Program-made: the position numbers and the translations under genes
Shown: piece by piece, positions 16,643 through 26,999 of the stretch
Layout: each line of letters opens with the position of its first letter
Position numbering within the stretch: position 1 is the first letter of the stretch
Origin: Myxococcales bacterium
GTDB taxonomy: Bacteria; Myxococcota_A; UBA9160; UBA4427
Assembly (NCBI GenBank): GCA_012959805.1
Contig: DUCN01000026.1
Coordinates: 1-64,000 of the forward strand
Reading direction: 5' to 3'
Length of the DNA stretch: 64,000 bases
The notes under the pieces: model-generated
Database searches by the model: none
The model's input: the letters and a program-made list of their open reading frames with translations, nothing else
Told to the model about the DNA's origin: nothing

Positions 16643-17121
16643 CGACTCCTGACTGGGTGTTGCGAACCAGGGTACGTTTTCCACTCGGGCGTCTTCCCAA
16701 GCTGCCCTCGCTCGGCCGATGGATCGGTGTCGACTTTGCCGGCCAAGGCAGCTCCCGGAATGCCCGAAAACTTCTGCCGCTCCTCGTGCTCGCACTCATT
16801 TCGGCACTCGCCGTTGCTGCACTTCGAATCGACTTGATCCGAATCCGTTATGCGATGGCTTCAGCCGTCCATGAAGAGACCGCGTTGCGCGAAGAACAGC
16901 GGAACCTGATCGTTCGTCGTCGCCAGTTGCGCGACCCCACACTGCTTGAGAGCCAGGCGCGGGCACGCGGATTTCGTCCGCCGAGCCAGGTGATCGTCCT
17001 CAACGACCCATCTGACCTACACCCGCATCAAAACCGAGCCGTTTTCGAAACCAGCGCCGATGCGCTTCCTTCGATCGCCGCTGGTCCACCTCGCATCGAA
17101 CCTCGAGGTGATTGGCGATGA
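16639..17121 (+). CDS. ftsL: Cell division protein FtsL
   Basis: 160 aa from the ATG at 16639 that overlaps the rsmH stop (ATGA). It is a small bitopic protein: a basic N-terminus to about residue 50, one transmembrane helix (LLPLLVLALISALAVAAL, about 54-71) and a periplasmic coiled coil (about 80-115, ETALREEQRNLIVRRRQLRD). The call rests on this topology and on position between rsmH and ftsI, since FtsL sequences are poorly conserved. FtsL links FtsQ and FtsB to FtsW/FtsI. The N-terminal extension is longer than in E. coli. Confidence 0.85.
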   Translation: MTTPDWVLRTRVRFPLGRLPKLPSLGRWIGVDFAGQGSSRNARKLLPLLVLALISALAVAALRIDLIRIRYAMASAVHEETALREEQRNLIVRRRQLRDPTLLESQARARGFRPPSQVIVLNDPSDLHPHQNRAVFETSADALPSIAAGPPRIEPRGDWR

Positions 17122-19247
17122 GATCCCAAGCACTCGACATGGCTTCCCAACGAATTGTCTGGGTCCGGTTGGCCGGCCTAGCCCTCGTGCTCGTTTTATC
17201 CGGTCGCGCCGCTCATCTCACCATCGCCAATACGCGAGCACAGGCTCTTTACGGGATACAGATTCAAACCGAGCAGACCCTCGCGCCCGCCCGCGGAACG
17301 ATCTTTGATCGCGACGGCCGTGAACTCGCCATTTCGATTGAAGCGGCATCGATCTATGCCTTGCCCCGCCTCCTTGAAAATCCCGCGAAGGCGGCCACGG
17401 CTCTCGCCGCGGCCCTCGAGCTCGACGTCGCACATGTCACCCGGCGCCTCGCCGCACACGATCGGTTCACGTATATCGCACGCTGGGTCGAATCAGCGGC
17501 TGCCCAGCGCGTTCGCAACCTCGAACTAACGGGCATCGGAATCGATCGCGAACCGCGCCGATCCTATCCTGCCGGAAAACTCGCCGCACCGCTGATCGGC
17601 TTCGCGAACATCGATGGACACGGCGTTCGGGCCATCGAGCAGATGGAGAATGATTGGCTCCGAGGCCAGCCGCGTCGAGTCCGCGTCGAGCGTGATGCCC
17701 GCGGCCGAGCGCTCGCACTGAACTCAACGGACCCACGAGATGTTCAAGGCGGCGATATCGCCCTCTCGCTCGATGGCGCGATGCAAGCCGCTGCAGAAGC
17801 AGCTCTTCGCGATGCAGTGAAGAAGCATGGTGCGTTAGGCGGCGTGGTCCTGACACTCGACCCGAAGAACGGCGACATCCTGGCTCTTGCCGAAGCACCG
17901 GGATTCGATCCGAATCGCTTTCGGGAATTCGACTACACCCAGACACGAGCACGATCATTCAGCGACCTGGTGGAAGCCGGGTCGACCATGAAGACCTTCC
18001 TCGTCGCCTCCGCCCTGGACGCGGGCACGATCAACGCCGATCTCGAATTCGATACCGGCGACGGCTCCCTACGAGTTCGCGGAAAGACCATCCACGATCA
18101 CGAAAGTTACGGAATGCTTCGACCCGCAGACATCCTACGGGTTTCGAGCAATGTCGGCGCGGTTCAAATCGCCCAACGGATGGGCCGTGAAGCCCAATAT
18201 CGCGGGTTGCTTCGATTCGGCTTCGGCGGAAGCACGGGCTCCGGTTTCCCAATGGAGTCGGCGGGCCTGGTTCGCGATTGGTCGAATTGGCAACCCGTGG
18301 ATCAAGCAACCATCGCATTTGGTCAAGGGATTTCCGTCACCGCCATTCAGTTGGCTTCGGCACTTGGAGCCCTCGCCAACGATGGCGAAAGGATGCAGCC
18401 ACGAATCGTCCTAGCGCGCAGGCATTTCGGAGAAACCTGGAAACAGACAGAAATTCAATCGAATGGTCATGCGGTCTCCGCTGACGCCGCGCGCCGAACC
18501 CTCGACATGATGCGCACCGTGGTCAGCCCAACCGGTACCGGACGACTCGCTGCGCTGGCGGGGGTGGCCGTGGCCGGAAAAACCGGCACCGCACAAAAAC
18601 TCGACCTCGAAGCCAAGCGCTATTCACGTAGCAACTACATCGCCTGGTTCATGGGCGTCGTTCCAGCCGACGATCCCGAACTCGCCATCGTAGTCGCTAT
18701 CGACCAACCCAGCGGTTTCCTCCATAGCGGCGGCTATGTCGCTGCGCCGGTCTTCGCACGGGTCGCCGCCGCACAGCTCGCCCGGCGCGGCATCGTAACC
18801 GAGCCCGCGCCCATGAAGAAGGCAACACCCGGCCTGCAGTTGGCGGCGGAACTTGAAACCGTTGAATCAGACAATGTACGAATGGCCCATTCCGAAAGTG
18901 AATGGCAGACAGTTTCGCACGATGAGCCGCCTAGCGCGGCTGTCGCGGCCCCCCCGCCCCGTCCCGTCGCCGATCGTCTGGCGGCGGGACATTCCCGCTC
19001 TAATCCGAGCCCACGAACACCGAGCCAGGCCAGCTCACTGTTCGACGATCCCGCCTTTGTGCCTGATTTCTATGGACAGACAATGGCACGCGCGCGTCGG
19101 GTCGCGGCCAGCGAATCACTTGGAATCACGACGCTTGGAGCCATCGAGGGTCGAGTGGTGTCTCAAAGACCGGTCCCGGGCACGCTGCTCGTAGGACATG
19201 ACCGCACAGTCCGGCTGCAGTTTGCGGCTCTTCGAGAGGAGGGGTGA
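17118..19247 (+). CDS. ftsI: Peptidoglycan D,D-transpeptidase FtsI (PBP3) with C-terminal PASTA domain
   Basis: 709 aa from ATG 17118, overlapping the ftsL stop, with GAGGTG seven bases upstream. The N-terminal transmembrane helix is VWVRLAGLALVLVLSGRAA. The dimerisation domain starts with APARGTIFDRDGRELA. Catalytic motifs are S289-T-M-K292 (17982), SSN (VSSNVGAVQ) and KTG (AGKTGTAQK). After a disordered Pro-rich linker the last 65 residues (VPDFYGQTMARARRVAA onward) form one PASTA domain, as in SpoVD/PBP2x-type proteins rather than the E. coli form. It crosslinks septal peptidoglycan with FtsW. Confidence 0.96.
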   Translation: MRSQALDMASQRIVWVRLAGLALVLVLSGRAAHLTIANTRAQALYGIQIQTEQTLAPARGTIFDRDGRELAISIEAASIYALPRLLENPAKAATALAAALELDVAHVTRRLAAHDRFTYIARWVESAAAQRVRNLELTGIGIDREPRRSYPAGKLAAPLIGFANIDGHGVRAIEQMENDWLRGQPRRVRVERDARGRALALNSTDPRDVQGGDIALSLDGAMQAAAEAALRDAVKKHGALGGVVLTLDPKNGDILALAEAPGFDPNRFREFDYTQTRARSFSDLVEAGSTMKTFLVASALDAGTINADLEFDTGDGSLRVRGKTIHDHESYGMLRPADILRVSSNVGAVQIAQRMGREAQYRGLLRFGFGGSTGSGFPMESAGLVRDWSNWQPVDQATIAFGQGISVTAIQLASALGALANDGERMQPRIVLARRHFGETWKQTEIQSNGHAVSADAARRTLDMMRTVVSPTGTGRLAALAGVAVAGKTGTAQKLDLEAKRYSRSNYIAWFMGVVPADDPELAIVVAIDQPSGFLHSGGYVAAPVFARVAAAQLARRGIVTEPAPMKKATPGLQLAAELETVESDNVRMAHSESEWQTVSHDEPPSAAVAAPPPRPVADRLAAGHSRSNPSPRTPSQASSLFDDPAFVPDFYGQTMARARRVAASESLGITTLGAIEGRVVSQRPVPGTLLVGHDRTVRLQFAALREEG

Positions 19248-20869
19248 TGCGACTCTCAACTCTACTCGACGCTCTCCCCAAGGGTCTCGAAACAATCGAA
19301 TGGCGACGCGAGGATCCGAATGACGATCCTACGATTCGCGGAATCCGGTACGACTCCCGGCGCGTCTGCCCCGGCGATCTTTTCATTGCACTTCGGGGCG
19401 CGAACTCGAATGGACACGACTATCTGGAGCTCGCCGCCTCCCTCGGCGCAGCCGCTCTGATTGTCGAAGACATGCCGGATTCGGCTTTGTCCAAGGCCAC
19501 CATTCCGATCGTGCGCGTCCCCGACAGTCGGCGCGCCCTCGCCCCCCTCGCCGCTCGATTCTTCGGAAACCCTGCAGACGAACTCTCGTTAATCGGCGTG
19601 ACCGGAACCAATGGTAAGACGAGTACAACGTATCTCGTCGAATCGATCCTTCGGGAAGCCGGCTGGCGAACCGGCCTCATCGGCACTGTTGAAATCCGCT
19701 ATGCCGGCGAAAGAGAAGTCTCGGTCAACACAACACCCGAAAGTCTCGACTTGCAGAAGACACTTCGCTCGATGTGCACGGCGCAGGTCGATGCCACCCT
19801 CATGGAAGTCTCGTCCCATGGGCTCGAACTCGGACGCGTCGATGGATGTGCCTTTCGAGTCGCCGCGTTTACGAACCTCTCACAAGATCATCTCGATTTT
19901 CATGGCAGCATGGATTCCTATCTCGCTTCAAAGGCGCGACTCTTCCAGGACCATCTCGCCCCGGGCGCGACCGCCGTCATCAACATCGATGATCCAGTGG
20001 CGGAAAAGATGATCGCCTTTGCAAGAGATGCGGGCGCAAAAATATTGCGCGTCAGCAGAGAGCGTGAGGCGCAAGCCGAATTGCGGCTCGTCAACTTTGA
20101 CATCGCACTCGATGGCACCCGTGCGGAGCTCGAAGACGCAAGCGGTCGTATCGAGGTTGCACTGCCCTTGATCGGTGACTTCAATCTCGAAAATCTCCTC
20201 GTCGCGACTGGAATCGCACGGGCGCTCGAAATCGACTTTTCGGAGATTGCGCGTGGCATCGCCAGCTGCCCTCAGGTCCCGGGGCGAATGGAACGCGTCC
20301 GCGGTCCAGATGGCGATTCATCCGACCGCGACTCTGACAGCGAGACCAAGAGCGAGCCCATCGTCCTAGTCGACTACGCCCATACGCCCGACGCCGTCGA
20401 CAAGCTTCTCCGCGCAGTGCGGCCTCTCTGTCGCGGCCGCCTGATCACGGTCTTTGGCTGCGGCGGCGATCGCGATCGCGCCAAACGACCGCTCATGGCC
20501 AACGCAGTGGCCGAGCATGCCGATCTGGCCATCGCGACGAGTGATAATCCGCGCACGGAAGATCCCCTCGCCATCCTCGCTGACGTCGAAGCCGGACTAA
20601 AAAGACTGGAACGCGTCGACGCCGATATGTTATTCGCGCAGGCTTCGGAGGGCGAGGCGAAAGAAAACAATACGGCGACGGGTCGCTACACCGTCCTCGT
20701 CGATCGGCGCGAGGCCATCGACCTGGCAATCGCCGAAGCCAACCCAGCGGACACAGTCGTTCTCGCTGGCAAGGGACACGAGGACTATCAGATCATCGGT
20801 CGGGAGAAATTCCCCTTTGATGATCGAGACGAGGCACGACGCGCACTCGCCGAGAGGGCCAGTCGATGA
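19247..20869 (+). CDS. murE: UDP-MurNAc-L-Ala-D-Glu:meso-diaminopimelate ligase MurE
   Basis: 540 aa from ATG 19247, whose A is the last base of the ftsI stop (TGATG), with AGGAGG four bases before; GTG 19244 is an alternative. It adds the third stem-peptide residue. The ATP loop VTGTNGKTSTTYL (about 116-128), carbamylated-lysine region (FTNLSQDHLDFHGSMDSY) and DYAHTPDAV are present. DNPRTEDP (about 430) is the DNPR motif that selects meso-diaminopimelate over lysine, consistent with a Gram-negative wall. Confidence 0.97.
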   Translation: MRLSTLLDALPKGLETIEWRREDPNDDPTIRGIRYDSRRVCPGDLFIALRGANSNGHDYLELAASLGAAALIVEDMPDSALSKATIPIVRVPDSRRALAPLAARFFGNPADELSLIGVTGTNGKTSTTYLVESILREAGWRTGLIGTVEIRYAGEREVSVNTTPESLDLQKTLRSMCTAQVDATLMEVSSHGLELGRVDGCAFRVAAFTNLSQDHLDFHGSMDSYLASKARLFQDHLAPGATAVINIDDPVAEKMIAFARDAGAKILRVSREREAQAELRLVNFDIALDGTRAELEDASGRIEVALPLIGDFNLENLLVATGIARALEIDFSEIARGIASCPQVPGRMERVRGPDGDSSDRDSDSETKSEPIVLVDYAHTPDAVDKLLRAVRPLCRGRLITVFGCGGDRDRAKRPLMANAVAEHADLAIATSDNPRTEDPLAILADVEAGLKRLERVDADMLFAQASEGEAKENNTATGRYTVLVDRREAIDLAIAEANPADTVVLAGKGHEDYQIIGREKFPFDDRDEARRALAERASR

Positions 20870-22278
20870 GCCTTCCCGCAAGCGCCGCAGATGTCTGCAA
20901 CTGGACCAAAGGCAAACTCATCCAGGGCAACGAGAGCCAGACCTTCGACGCCACAGTGATCGACAGTCGTGAAGTTCGTGCGGAAAGCCTTTTCGTAGCC
21001 ATCGTCGGCCCCAACCACGATGCCCATCGCTTCGTCGCGAAAGTTCTGGAACAAGGTGCCGCCGGCGTCATCGTGTCGACGGATCCCGCCGCAATCTCGA
21101 GTCCAGGCGATCCTATGCCGAGCGGGGGCTTCGTGGTTCGCGTGAACGACACAACACGCGCGTTGGCGGATCTCGCACATGGCCATCGGCAATCCTTCCA
21201 GGGCCCACTCATCGGAATCACCGGAAGTAATGGCAAGACGACGACGAAGGACCTCTGCGCTGAAATATTGCAGGGTGTCGGAACCACCCTGGCCACTCGC
21301 GGCAACCTGAATAACAACTTCGGGGTTCCCCTCACACTTCTCCGTCGATCCGGGGCCACCGAATTCGCGATCATCGAAATGGGCATGAACCACCGAGGCG
21401 AGATCGCGACACTGACCGAGATCGCAGAACCCAATATCGGAATTCTCACCAACGTCGGATCCGCGCACATCGAATTCCTCGGCAGTCGCGAGGCCATCGC
21501 CGAGGAGAAAGGCGACCTGCTCGCCTCGCTGCCCGCCGTTGGCACAGCGGTTGTCGGCCGCGATGACCCCCGCGCCTTTGCACAGGCGAAGCGCAGCGCA
21601 GCGCGCGTCCTCAGCTTTGGACGCGATCCGAAAGCCGACCTCTGCGCATCAAGGATTCGTGCGCACAATGATGGAACCTTCAGCTTCCAACTCGAATCGC
21701 CATTTGGGCGAGATGAACTTCACGTGACCGGCCTCGCGGAAACGATCATTGAGAATGCCTTGGCGGCAGCCGGCGGGGCGTTCGCTGCAGGCGCTTCAAT
21801 GACCGCGGTCGCGAACGGCCTCGCAAAACATCAAGGAGTACCCGGCCGCATGCAGCCTCGCTCGCTCCCGAACGATGTGCTCGTGATTGATGACTCGTAT
21901 AACGCCAATCCGCAATCGATGCAGATCGCCCTCGACACCCTCGCACGACTCGAGACCAGTGGGCGTCGGCTCGCGGTCCTAGGCGACATGGGTGAACTCG
22001 GAGACCAGGGCGTCAGCGCACATCATGACGCCGGGCGACTCGCCGGTTCGCTCGATCTCGATGGCCTTTTCTTGGTTGGCTCAATGGCAGAACACGTCGC
22101 TGCGGGCGCAGCCGAAGCCGGCCTCGCCAAGGAGCGAATCCATCTCGAAGAAGATCACGACGCCCTCGCGCGGAAGCTCGAAGAAATCATGGCTAAGGGC
22201 GATCTGATCCTGGTCAAGGGTTCCCGTGCGGCAAGAATGGAACGCATCATCGAATCGATCGAAGAAAGGAGCCAATAG
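20866..22278 (+). CDS. murF: UDP-MurNAc-tripeptide:D-alanyl-D-alanine ligase MurF
   Basis: 470 aa; the ATG overlaps the murE stop by 4 bp. It adds D-Ala-D-Ala to the UDP-MurNAc tripeptide. [13 protein letters not shown] (about 117-129) is the P-loop, [15 protein letters not shown] and [12 protein letters not shown] are MurF signatures, and [13 protein letters not shown] and LGDMGELGD mark the C-terminal domain. It has normal length. GAAAGGAG at its end serves as ribosome site for mraY. Confidence 0.97.
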   Translation: MSLPASAADVCNWTKGKLIQGNESQTFDATVIDSREVRAESLFVAIVGPNHDAHRFVAKVLEQGAAGVIVSTDPAAISSPGDPMPSGGFVVRVNDTTRALADLAHGHRQSFQGPLIGITGSNGKTTTKDLCAEILQGVGTTLATRGNLNNNFGVPLTLLRRSGATEFAIIEMGMNHRGEIATLTEIAEPNIGILTNVGSAHIEFLGSREAIAEEKGDLLASLPAVGTAVVGRDDPRAFAQAKRSAARVLSFGRDPKADLCASRIRAHNDGTFSFQLESPFGRDELHVTGLAETIIENALAAAGGAFAAGASMTAVANGLAKHQGVPGRMQPRSLPNDVLVIDDSYNANPQSMQIALDTLARLETSGRRLAVLGDMGELGDQGVSAHHDAGRLAGSLDLDGLFLVGSMAEHVAAGAAEAGLAKERIHLEEDHDALARKLEEIMAKGDLILVKGSRAARMERIIESIEERSQ

Positions 22279-23351
22279 TGCTCTACCACTGGCTCTATCC
22301 TCTCGCTGACACATTTGGTGCACTCAACGTAGTCCGGTACATCACCTTCCGAACCGCCGCGGCCACACTGACAGCACTCTTTATCTCTTTCATCGTCGGC
22401 CCGTGGCTGATCCGGCGCCTCGCCGCACTACGGGTCGGGCAGCCGATTCGAGAAATCGGACCCGATCACGCTGCGAAGGAAGGAACACCCACTATGGGTG
22501 GACTCCTGATCCTTCTCTCGTTGCTGATCTCCGTCTTACTCTGGACGGACCTCACGAACTCATTCGTGTGGATCGTACTGGGCCTGACCGCCGGCTACGG
22601 CGTTCTTGGATTCATCGACGATTATCAGAAAGTCGTTCAAAAGAATAGTGTCGGAATCTCCGCGCGGACCAAGCTCTTCTGGCAATTCTTGATGGCCTTT
22701 GGTGTGGCCATCGCCATCTACACAAATCCGGCCTTCGATCAGGAACTCGCCGTTCCCTTCTTCAAGAATTTCACGCCTAATATCGGATGGCTCTACGTAC
22801 CGCTGGCGACTTTCATCATCGTGGCCGCATCGAACGGCGTGAACCTGACGGATGGGCTCGATGGTCTGGCGATCGGCCCAGTGATGATTTCCGCGGCCAC
22901 ATTCCTCTTGCTCTCTTATGCGGCCGGCCATGCTGGAATCGCCGACTACTTACAGATCAAGAATGTCGCCGGAGCCGGCCAGCTCGCGATCATCTGCGGC
23001 GCGCTCGTGGGCGGAGGACTCGGATTCCTCTGGTTCAACGCATCCCCGGCCGAACTCTTCATGGGGGATGTGGGATCGCTCGCCCTGGGCGGAGCGCTGG
23101 GAACGATCGCCGTGCTCATCCGACAGGAAATTTTGCTCGCCGTTGTCGGCGGGATTTTCGTCATCGAAACGCTGTCCGTGATCATCCAGGTCGTCGGGTT
23201 CAAGCTCACTGGCAAGCGCGTCTTTCGAATGGCACCGATCCACCATCATTTTGAGCAGCTGGGCTGGCCCGAACAGAAGATCGTCGTTCGATTCTGGATC
23301 GTCTCGATCATTCTTGGCCTTGTCGCGCTTTCGTCATTGAAGCTGCGCTGA
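22278..23351 (+). CDS. mraY: Phospho-MurNAc-pentapeptide transferase MraY
   Basis: 357 aa from GTG 22278, sharing one base with the murF stop (TAGTG) and preceded by AAAGGAG. An integral inner-membrane enzyme with about ten helices that transfers phospho-MurNAc-pentapeptide to undecaprenyl phosphate, making lipid I. Motifs: [23 protein letters not shown] (catalytic Asp pair), [24 protein letters not shown] and MAPIHHHFE (HHH). All expected catalytic residues are present. Confidence 0.98.
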   Translation: MLYHWLYPLADTFGALNVVRYITFRTAAATLTALFISFIVGPWLIRRLAALRVGQPIREIGPDHAAKEGTPTMGGLLILLSLLISVLLWTDLTNSFVWIVLGLTAGYGVLGFIDDYQKVVQKNSVGISARTKLFWQFLMAFGVAIAIYTNPAFDQELAVPFFKNFTPNIGWLYVPLATFIIVAASNGVNLTDGLDGLAIGPVMISAATFLLLSYAAGHAGIADYLQIKNVAGAGQLAIICGALVGGGLGFLWFNASPAELFMGDVGSLALGGALGTIAVLIRQEILLAVVGGIFVIETLSVIIQVVGFKLTGKRVFRMAPIHHHFEQLGWPEQKIVVRFWIVSIILGLVALSSLKLR

Positions 23352-23386
23352 AAATCGCCGCGCTTGCGCGGCAGGGAGAACTTTGG

Positions 23387-24739
23387 ATGGAACTCGATGG
23401 ACAGAATGTCCTCGTGTTAGGCCTAGGCCTGTCCGGCCGCTCGGCCGCCGGCTTCTGTTCCGCACGCGGAGCCCGCGTGCTGGCTGCCGACGAACGGCCG
23501 GCCGACGCCATCGCCGAACTGAGCGAGATCGATGATCGCGTTGAACTTCGACTCGGCCAGAGCTTCCCCGACATGTCTTCATTCGATCTAGTGGTCCCCA
23601 GCCCCGGAATCCCGGCGTCGCGATGGCAGTCTTCGGCGCGAAAAGCTTGGGGCGACATAGAGCTTTGCTTTCGGGCATTGCGAATTCCGATCATCGCCGT
23701 CACCGGAACGAACGGGAAGTCCACCGTCGTTCGCCTCATCGAATCCATGGCCCGCGCATCGGGCCTACGCGCCCGGGCCGCTGGGAATTTGGGTGTCCCG
23801 GCGCTGGATCTCGTGGGAGCGCCGCTGGACGTGGCCATTCTCGAAGTCTCCTCTTTTCAACTCGAAAGCGTGGACGCATTTCGACCACGTGTAGCCGTCC
23901 TCCTCAACCTCAGCCCCGACCATTTCGATCGACATCATGATCTCGAAGGGTATCTCGCGGCAAAGGCGCGAATCTTTGCCCAACAGAACGATGGCGATTG
24001 CGCGATCTTGAACGGCGATGACCAGCCCGTTCGGAATGTCGCACTTCCCTCCGGAGTCGAACGGCTGACATTCAATCGAGGGCCAATGGCTGCCGGCACT
24101 TCAAGCGACGGCGCATGGATGGACGGTCGCAATGCGATTGTCCGACGACACGGCTCGCAGCGCACGGTGAATCTCGAGGGCAGCCCGCTTTCATTCTCGG
24201 ATCAGAGCGAGAACGTACTCGCAGCCTTGCTCGCGCTCTCGACCCTCGACGTAAATCTCGATCTCAATGCGGCGGCGCAAGCACTCACAAGCTTCAGGGG
24301 CTTACCTCATCGTCGCGAAGAGATCGCTGAAATCCGCGGCGTCCGGTACGTCGATGACTCAAAGGCGACGAACGTGGGCGCCGCGATACATGCCCTCGAA
24401 TCGACGGTCGAGCCGATCATCTGGATCGCCGGCGGGCGCCACAAGGGCGGAGACCTAACGCCTCTAGTACAAGCCGCCGCCAAGCGTGTACGCCATGCCT
24501 TCGTAATCGGAGAAGCCGCAGACGAGTTCGCGACGGCGCTCGAAGGAGAGATTCCGTGCGACCGTGTCGGTGATCTCACGAAGGCCACCAATGCCGCCGC
24601 ATCAATCGCAATAAGCGGTGACGTCGTCCTGCTTGCACCTGCTTGCTCGAGCTTTGATCAATTCGACAGCTTTGGCGACCGAGGCCTGGCCTTTCAGGCC
24701 GCGGTCCGCGCTTTGACTGGAAACGGGAGAGACTCATGA
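23387..24739 (+). CDS. murD: UDP-MurNAc-L-alanine:D-glutamate ligase MurD
   Basis: 450 aa, preceded by an AGGGAGAA ribosome site and a 35-bp gap after mraY, the widest gap inside the mur block. It adds D-Glu to UDP-MurNAc-L-Ala. The N-terminal domain opens VLVLGLGLSGRSAA. The P-loop is VTGTNGKSTVV (about 106), and LNLSPDHFDRH and VDDSKATNVGAAIHAL (about 322) are typical. The end overlaps ftsW by 4 bp. Confidence 0.97.
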   Translation: MELDGQNVLVLGLGLSGRSAAGFCSARGARVLAADERPADAIAELSEIDDRVELRLGQSFPDMSSFDLVVPSPGIPASRWQSSARKAWGDIELCFRALRIPIIAVTGTNGKSTVVRLIESMARASGLRARAAGNLGVPALDLVGAPLDVAILEVSSFQLESVDAFRPRVAVLLNLSPDHFDRHHDLEGYLAAKARIFAQQNDGDCAILNGDDQPVRNVALPSGVERLTFNRGPMAAGTSSDGAWMDGRNAIVRRHGSQRTVNLEGSPLSFSDQSENVLAALLALSTLDVNLDLNAAAQALTSFRGLPHRREEIAEIRGVRYVDDSKATNVGAAIHALESTVEPIIWIAGGRHKGGDLTPLVQAAAKRVRHAFVIGEAADEFATALEGEIPCDRVGDLTKATNAAASIAISGDVVLLAPACSSFDQFDSFGDRGLAFQAAVRALTGNGRDS

Positions 24740-25881
24740 GCGCGGCTTCCGGAAAGTCTCACAACGCCGGTGTTGATCCAGGCATTTCGATTTCAGCCGC
24801 TTTGCTCATCTCGATGGGCGTCGTTATGAGTTACAGCGCAACCGCCGCACTCTCCCTGGATAGCCGCTTTCCAAAGCTCTTCTCCGACCACCTGATTGGC
24901 GTTGCAATTGGAATATGCGCTGCGATCGCCGCCTATTTAGTCCCCTCCAGAGTCTTGCGCCGCCTCGCCATGCCGATCTGGCTTCTCACGATCGCAATGT
25001 TAGTCGCGACCGTCCTTCTCGGCGTCGAGGTCAACGGCGCTCGGCGCTGGCTCGAAATACCGAGCCTGGGCTTTCGCTTCCAACCCAGTGAGGTCGCCAA
25101 ATGCGCCACACTGATCGCGGTCGCCGCGTGGCTTTCTCGCAAAGACGACCGGCGAGGATTGTCGACGCGACTCTCGATTCAATCGGCTGGTATCGCACTC
25201 CTTCCCGCCGGCCTACTGCTCATGCAACCCGACCTCGGCAATGCCGTCATCCTCGTCGTCCTCGCGGCTTCAATTCTCTTCATCGCAGGAACCCCCTGGC
25301 CGCGCTTCGTCCTACCCGGCGCCCTCGGCGTGGTCCTCGTCGGTGTCTACATTGCGATGAACGACTATGCACGACAGCGGGTAATCGGCTTCCTCGATCC
25401 CTTCCGCGAGCTGCAGGGCTCCGGCTGGCAACTCGTTCAGTCCTATGTCGCTTTCGGGCAGGGCGGCCTATTGGGTCAGGGGCTCGGCGACGGTCGCCAG
25501 AAGCTCGAGTACCTACCGGAGGTCCATACGGACTTCGTGCTCGCGCTCGTCGCCGAGGAATTGGGATTACTCGGCGTTCTTTTCGTACTCGGCGCCTTCG
25601 CGGCATTGTGGGTCACGGGGACTCGCGTCGCAGGCCGCGCCCGGGATCGATTCGACATGCTGTGCGCCTTCGGCATGGTGATACTGCTGACCGTGCCAGC
25701 CTTCCTGAATGCCGCAGTCGTCATGGGCCTGGTTCCAACCAAGGGACTGACGCTGCCATTTCTTAGTTATGGCCGCACCTCGCTGGTCATGAGTTGTATC
25801 GCCTTTGGCATTCTCCTCGGTGTCGCCAGACGCCATCCACCCCACAAATCTCCGGAGGGCAGATGGCAAGACGCTGGGTGA
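24736..25881 (+). CDS. ftsW: Peptidoglycan glycosyltransferase FtsW (SEDS family)
   Basis: 381 aa; the ATG overlaps the murD stop. A SEDS-family membrane protein with about ten helices that polymerises lipid II at the septum with FtsI. Motifs: NGARRWLEIPSLGFRFQPSE (the SEDS arginine/Trp loop), LLLMQPDLGNAVI (with the catalytic-region Asp), GLGDGRQKLEYLPEVHTDFV and TKGLTLPFLSYGRTSL. The N-terminal helix is preceded by a short hydrophilic tail. Its last 19 bp overlap murG. Confidence 0.97.
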   Translation: MSAASGKSHNAGVDPGISISAALLISMGVVMSYSATAALSLDSRFPKLFSDHLIGVAIGICAAIAAYLVPSRVLRRLAMPIWLLTIAMLVATVLLGVEVNGARRWLEIPSLGFRFQPSEVAKCATLIAVAAWLSRKDDRRGLSTRLSIQSAGIALLPAGLLLMQPDLGNAVILVVLAASILFIAGTPWPRFVLPGALGVVLVGVYIAMNDYARQRVIGFLDPFRELQGSGWQLVQSYVAFGQGGLLGQGLGDGRQKLEYLPEVHTDFVLALVAEELGLLGVLFVLGAFAALWVTGTRVAGRARDRFDMLCAFGMVILLTVPAFLNAAVVMGLVPTKGLTLPFLSYGRTSLVMSCIAFGILLGVARRHPPHKSPEGRWQDAG

Positions 25882-26999
25882 TAGCCGGTGGCGGCACGGG
25901 TGGACATGTGACGCCGGCGCTCGCGTTAGGCGAAGCGCTCGTCCATCGTGGCGACGAGGTTCTCTTCATCGGTTCGTCCCGTGGGCTCGAGTCGCGCCTG
26001 GTTCCAGCGGCCGGTTTCGAACTCGAGATGCTGTCAAGCGAACAATTCATGGGACGCGACTGGCTCGGTCGCTTGCGAAGCGTCTTGTCCATTCTGGGCA
26101 GCGTCTTTCATGCCCTGCGCATCATGCGATTTTTCAAGGCCGACGCCGTGATCTCGGTGGGAGGCTATGCCGCAATGCCATCCGCGCTCGCGGCCTGGCT
26201 GAGCCGACGCCCGCTCTTCCTGGTCGAACCAAACGCGATTCCGGGACGAGTCAACCAAATGACTTCGCGACTCGCGCGAATGGTCTTCGTCGGATTCGAA
26301 GCGACGCGACCCGCTTTACCAAAGGGCGTACGCAGCCGATGTGTCGGTGTCCCACTTCGCCGAGCACTCTATGAGGCCTTCGCGAAAGATCAGAAATCGG
26401 GCCTACCTTCTACACCGCTCCGCATTTTCGTATTCGGGGGAAGTCAGGGCGCGCGGCAATTGAATGAGAACGTACCCGACGCGCTCGCGCGACTCGCCAA
26501 GAATTCGATCGAAGTCTTCCACCAGACCGGAGAGGCCGACCGCGAAGCCGTCGATCTGCGATACGCCGAACTTGGAATCAAGGCGGAAGTCGTCGCCTTC
26601 GAAAACGACATGCCAACTCGCTATCGCTGGGCAGACCTCGCGATCTGTCGGGCCGGCGCACTCACGGTTGCGGAACTCACACTCGCAGGCGTTCCCGCGC
26701 TCATGGTCCCCTACCCCTTCGCCGCGGACAATCACCAGCAGGCCAATGCGAGCGCGCTCGAAGCGGCTGGCGCTGCTCGCTGTCTCCCAGCACAACCTCT
26801 CGACTTGACCGCTCTCGCCCAGGGCGTGGCCGAGTTCGTGACTTCGCCCGGAAGACTCGTATTGATGCGCGAATCCGCGATCCGATTGGCCAGACCCAAT
26901 GCGGCGGACGAAATCATTGACGAATGCGTCGCGATTCTGGACGGCGGCCAATCGCATCCCATCGAAAATCGGGAGGGCGCGTCGTGCAACGAAAGTTGA
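25863..26999 (+). CDS. murG: UDP-GlcNAc:lipid I GlcNAc transferase MurG
   Basis: 378 aa from ATG 25863, where GGAGG lies upstream inside ftsW (19-bp overlap); the open frame runs further upstream, but this start gives the standard RRWVIAGGGTGGHVTPALAL. It is a GT28 enzyme that adds GlcNAc to lipid I, making lipid II on the cytoplasmic face. Motifs: GGTGGH glycine loop, VSVGGYAAMPSALAA, VEPNAIPG, FVFGGSQGAR and CRAGALTVAELTLAG with PYPFAADNHQ for UDP-sugar binding. It overlaps murC by 16 bp. Confidence 0.97.
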   Translation: MARRWVIAGGGTGGHVTPALALGEALVHRGDEVLFIGSSRGLESRLVPAAGFELEMLSSEQFMGRDWLGRLRSVLSILGSVFHALRIMRFFKADAVISVGGYAAMPSALAAWLSRRPLFLVEPNAIPGRVNQMTSRLARMVFVGFEATRPALPKGVRSRCVGVPLRRALYEAFAKDQKSGLPSTPLRIFVFGGSQGARQLNENVPDALARLAKNSIEVFHQTGEADREAVDLRYAELGIKAEVVAFENDMPTRYRWADLAICRAGALTVAELTLAGVPALMVPYPFAADNHQQANASALEAAGAARCLPAQPLDLTALAQGVAEFVTSPGRLVLMRESAIRLARPNAADEIIDECVAILDGGQSHPIENREGASCNES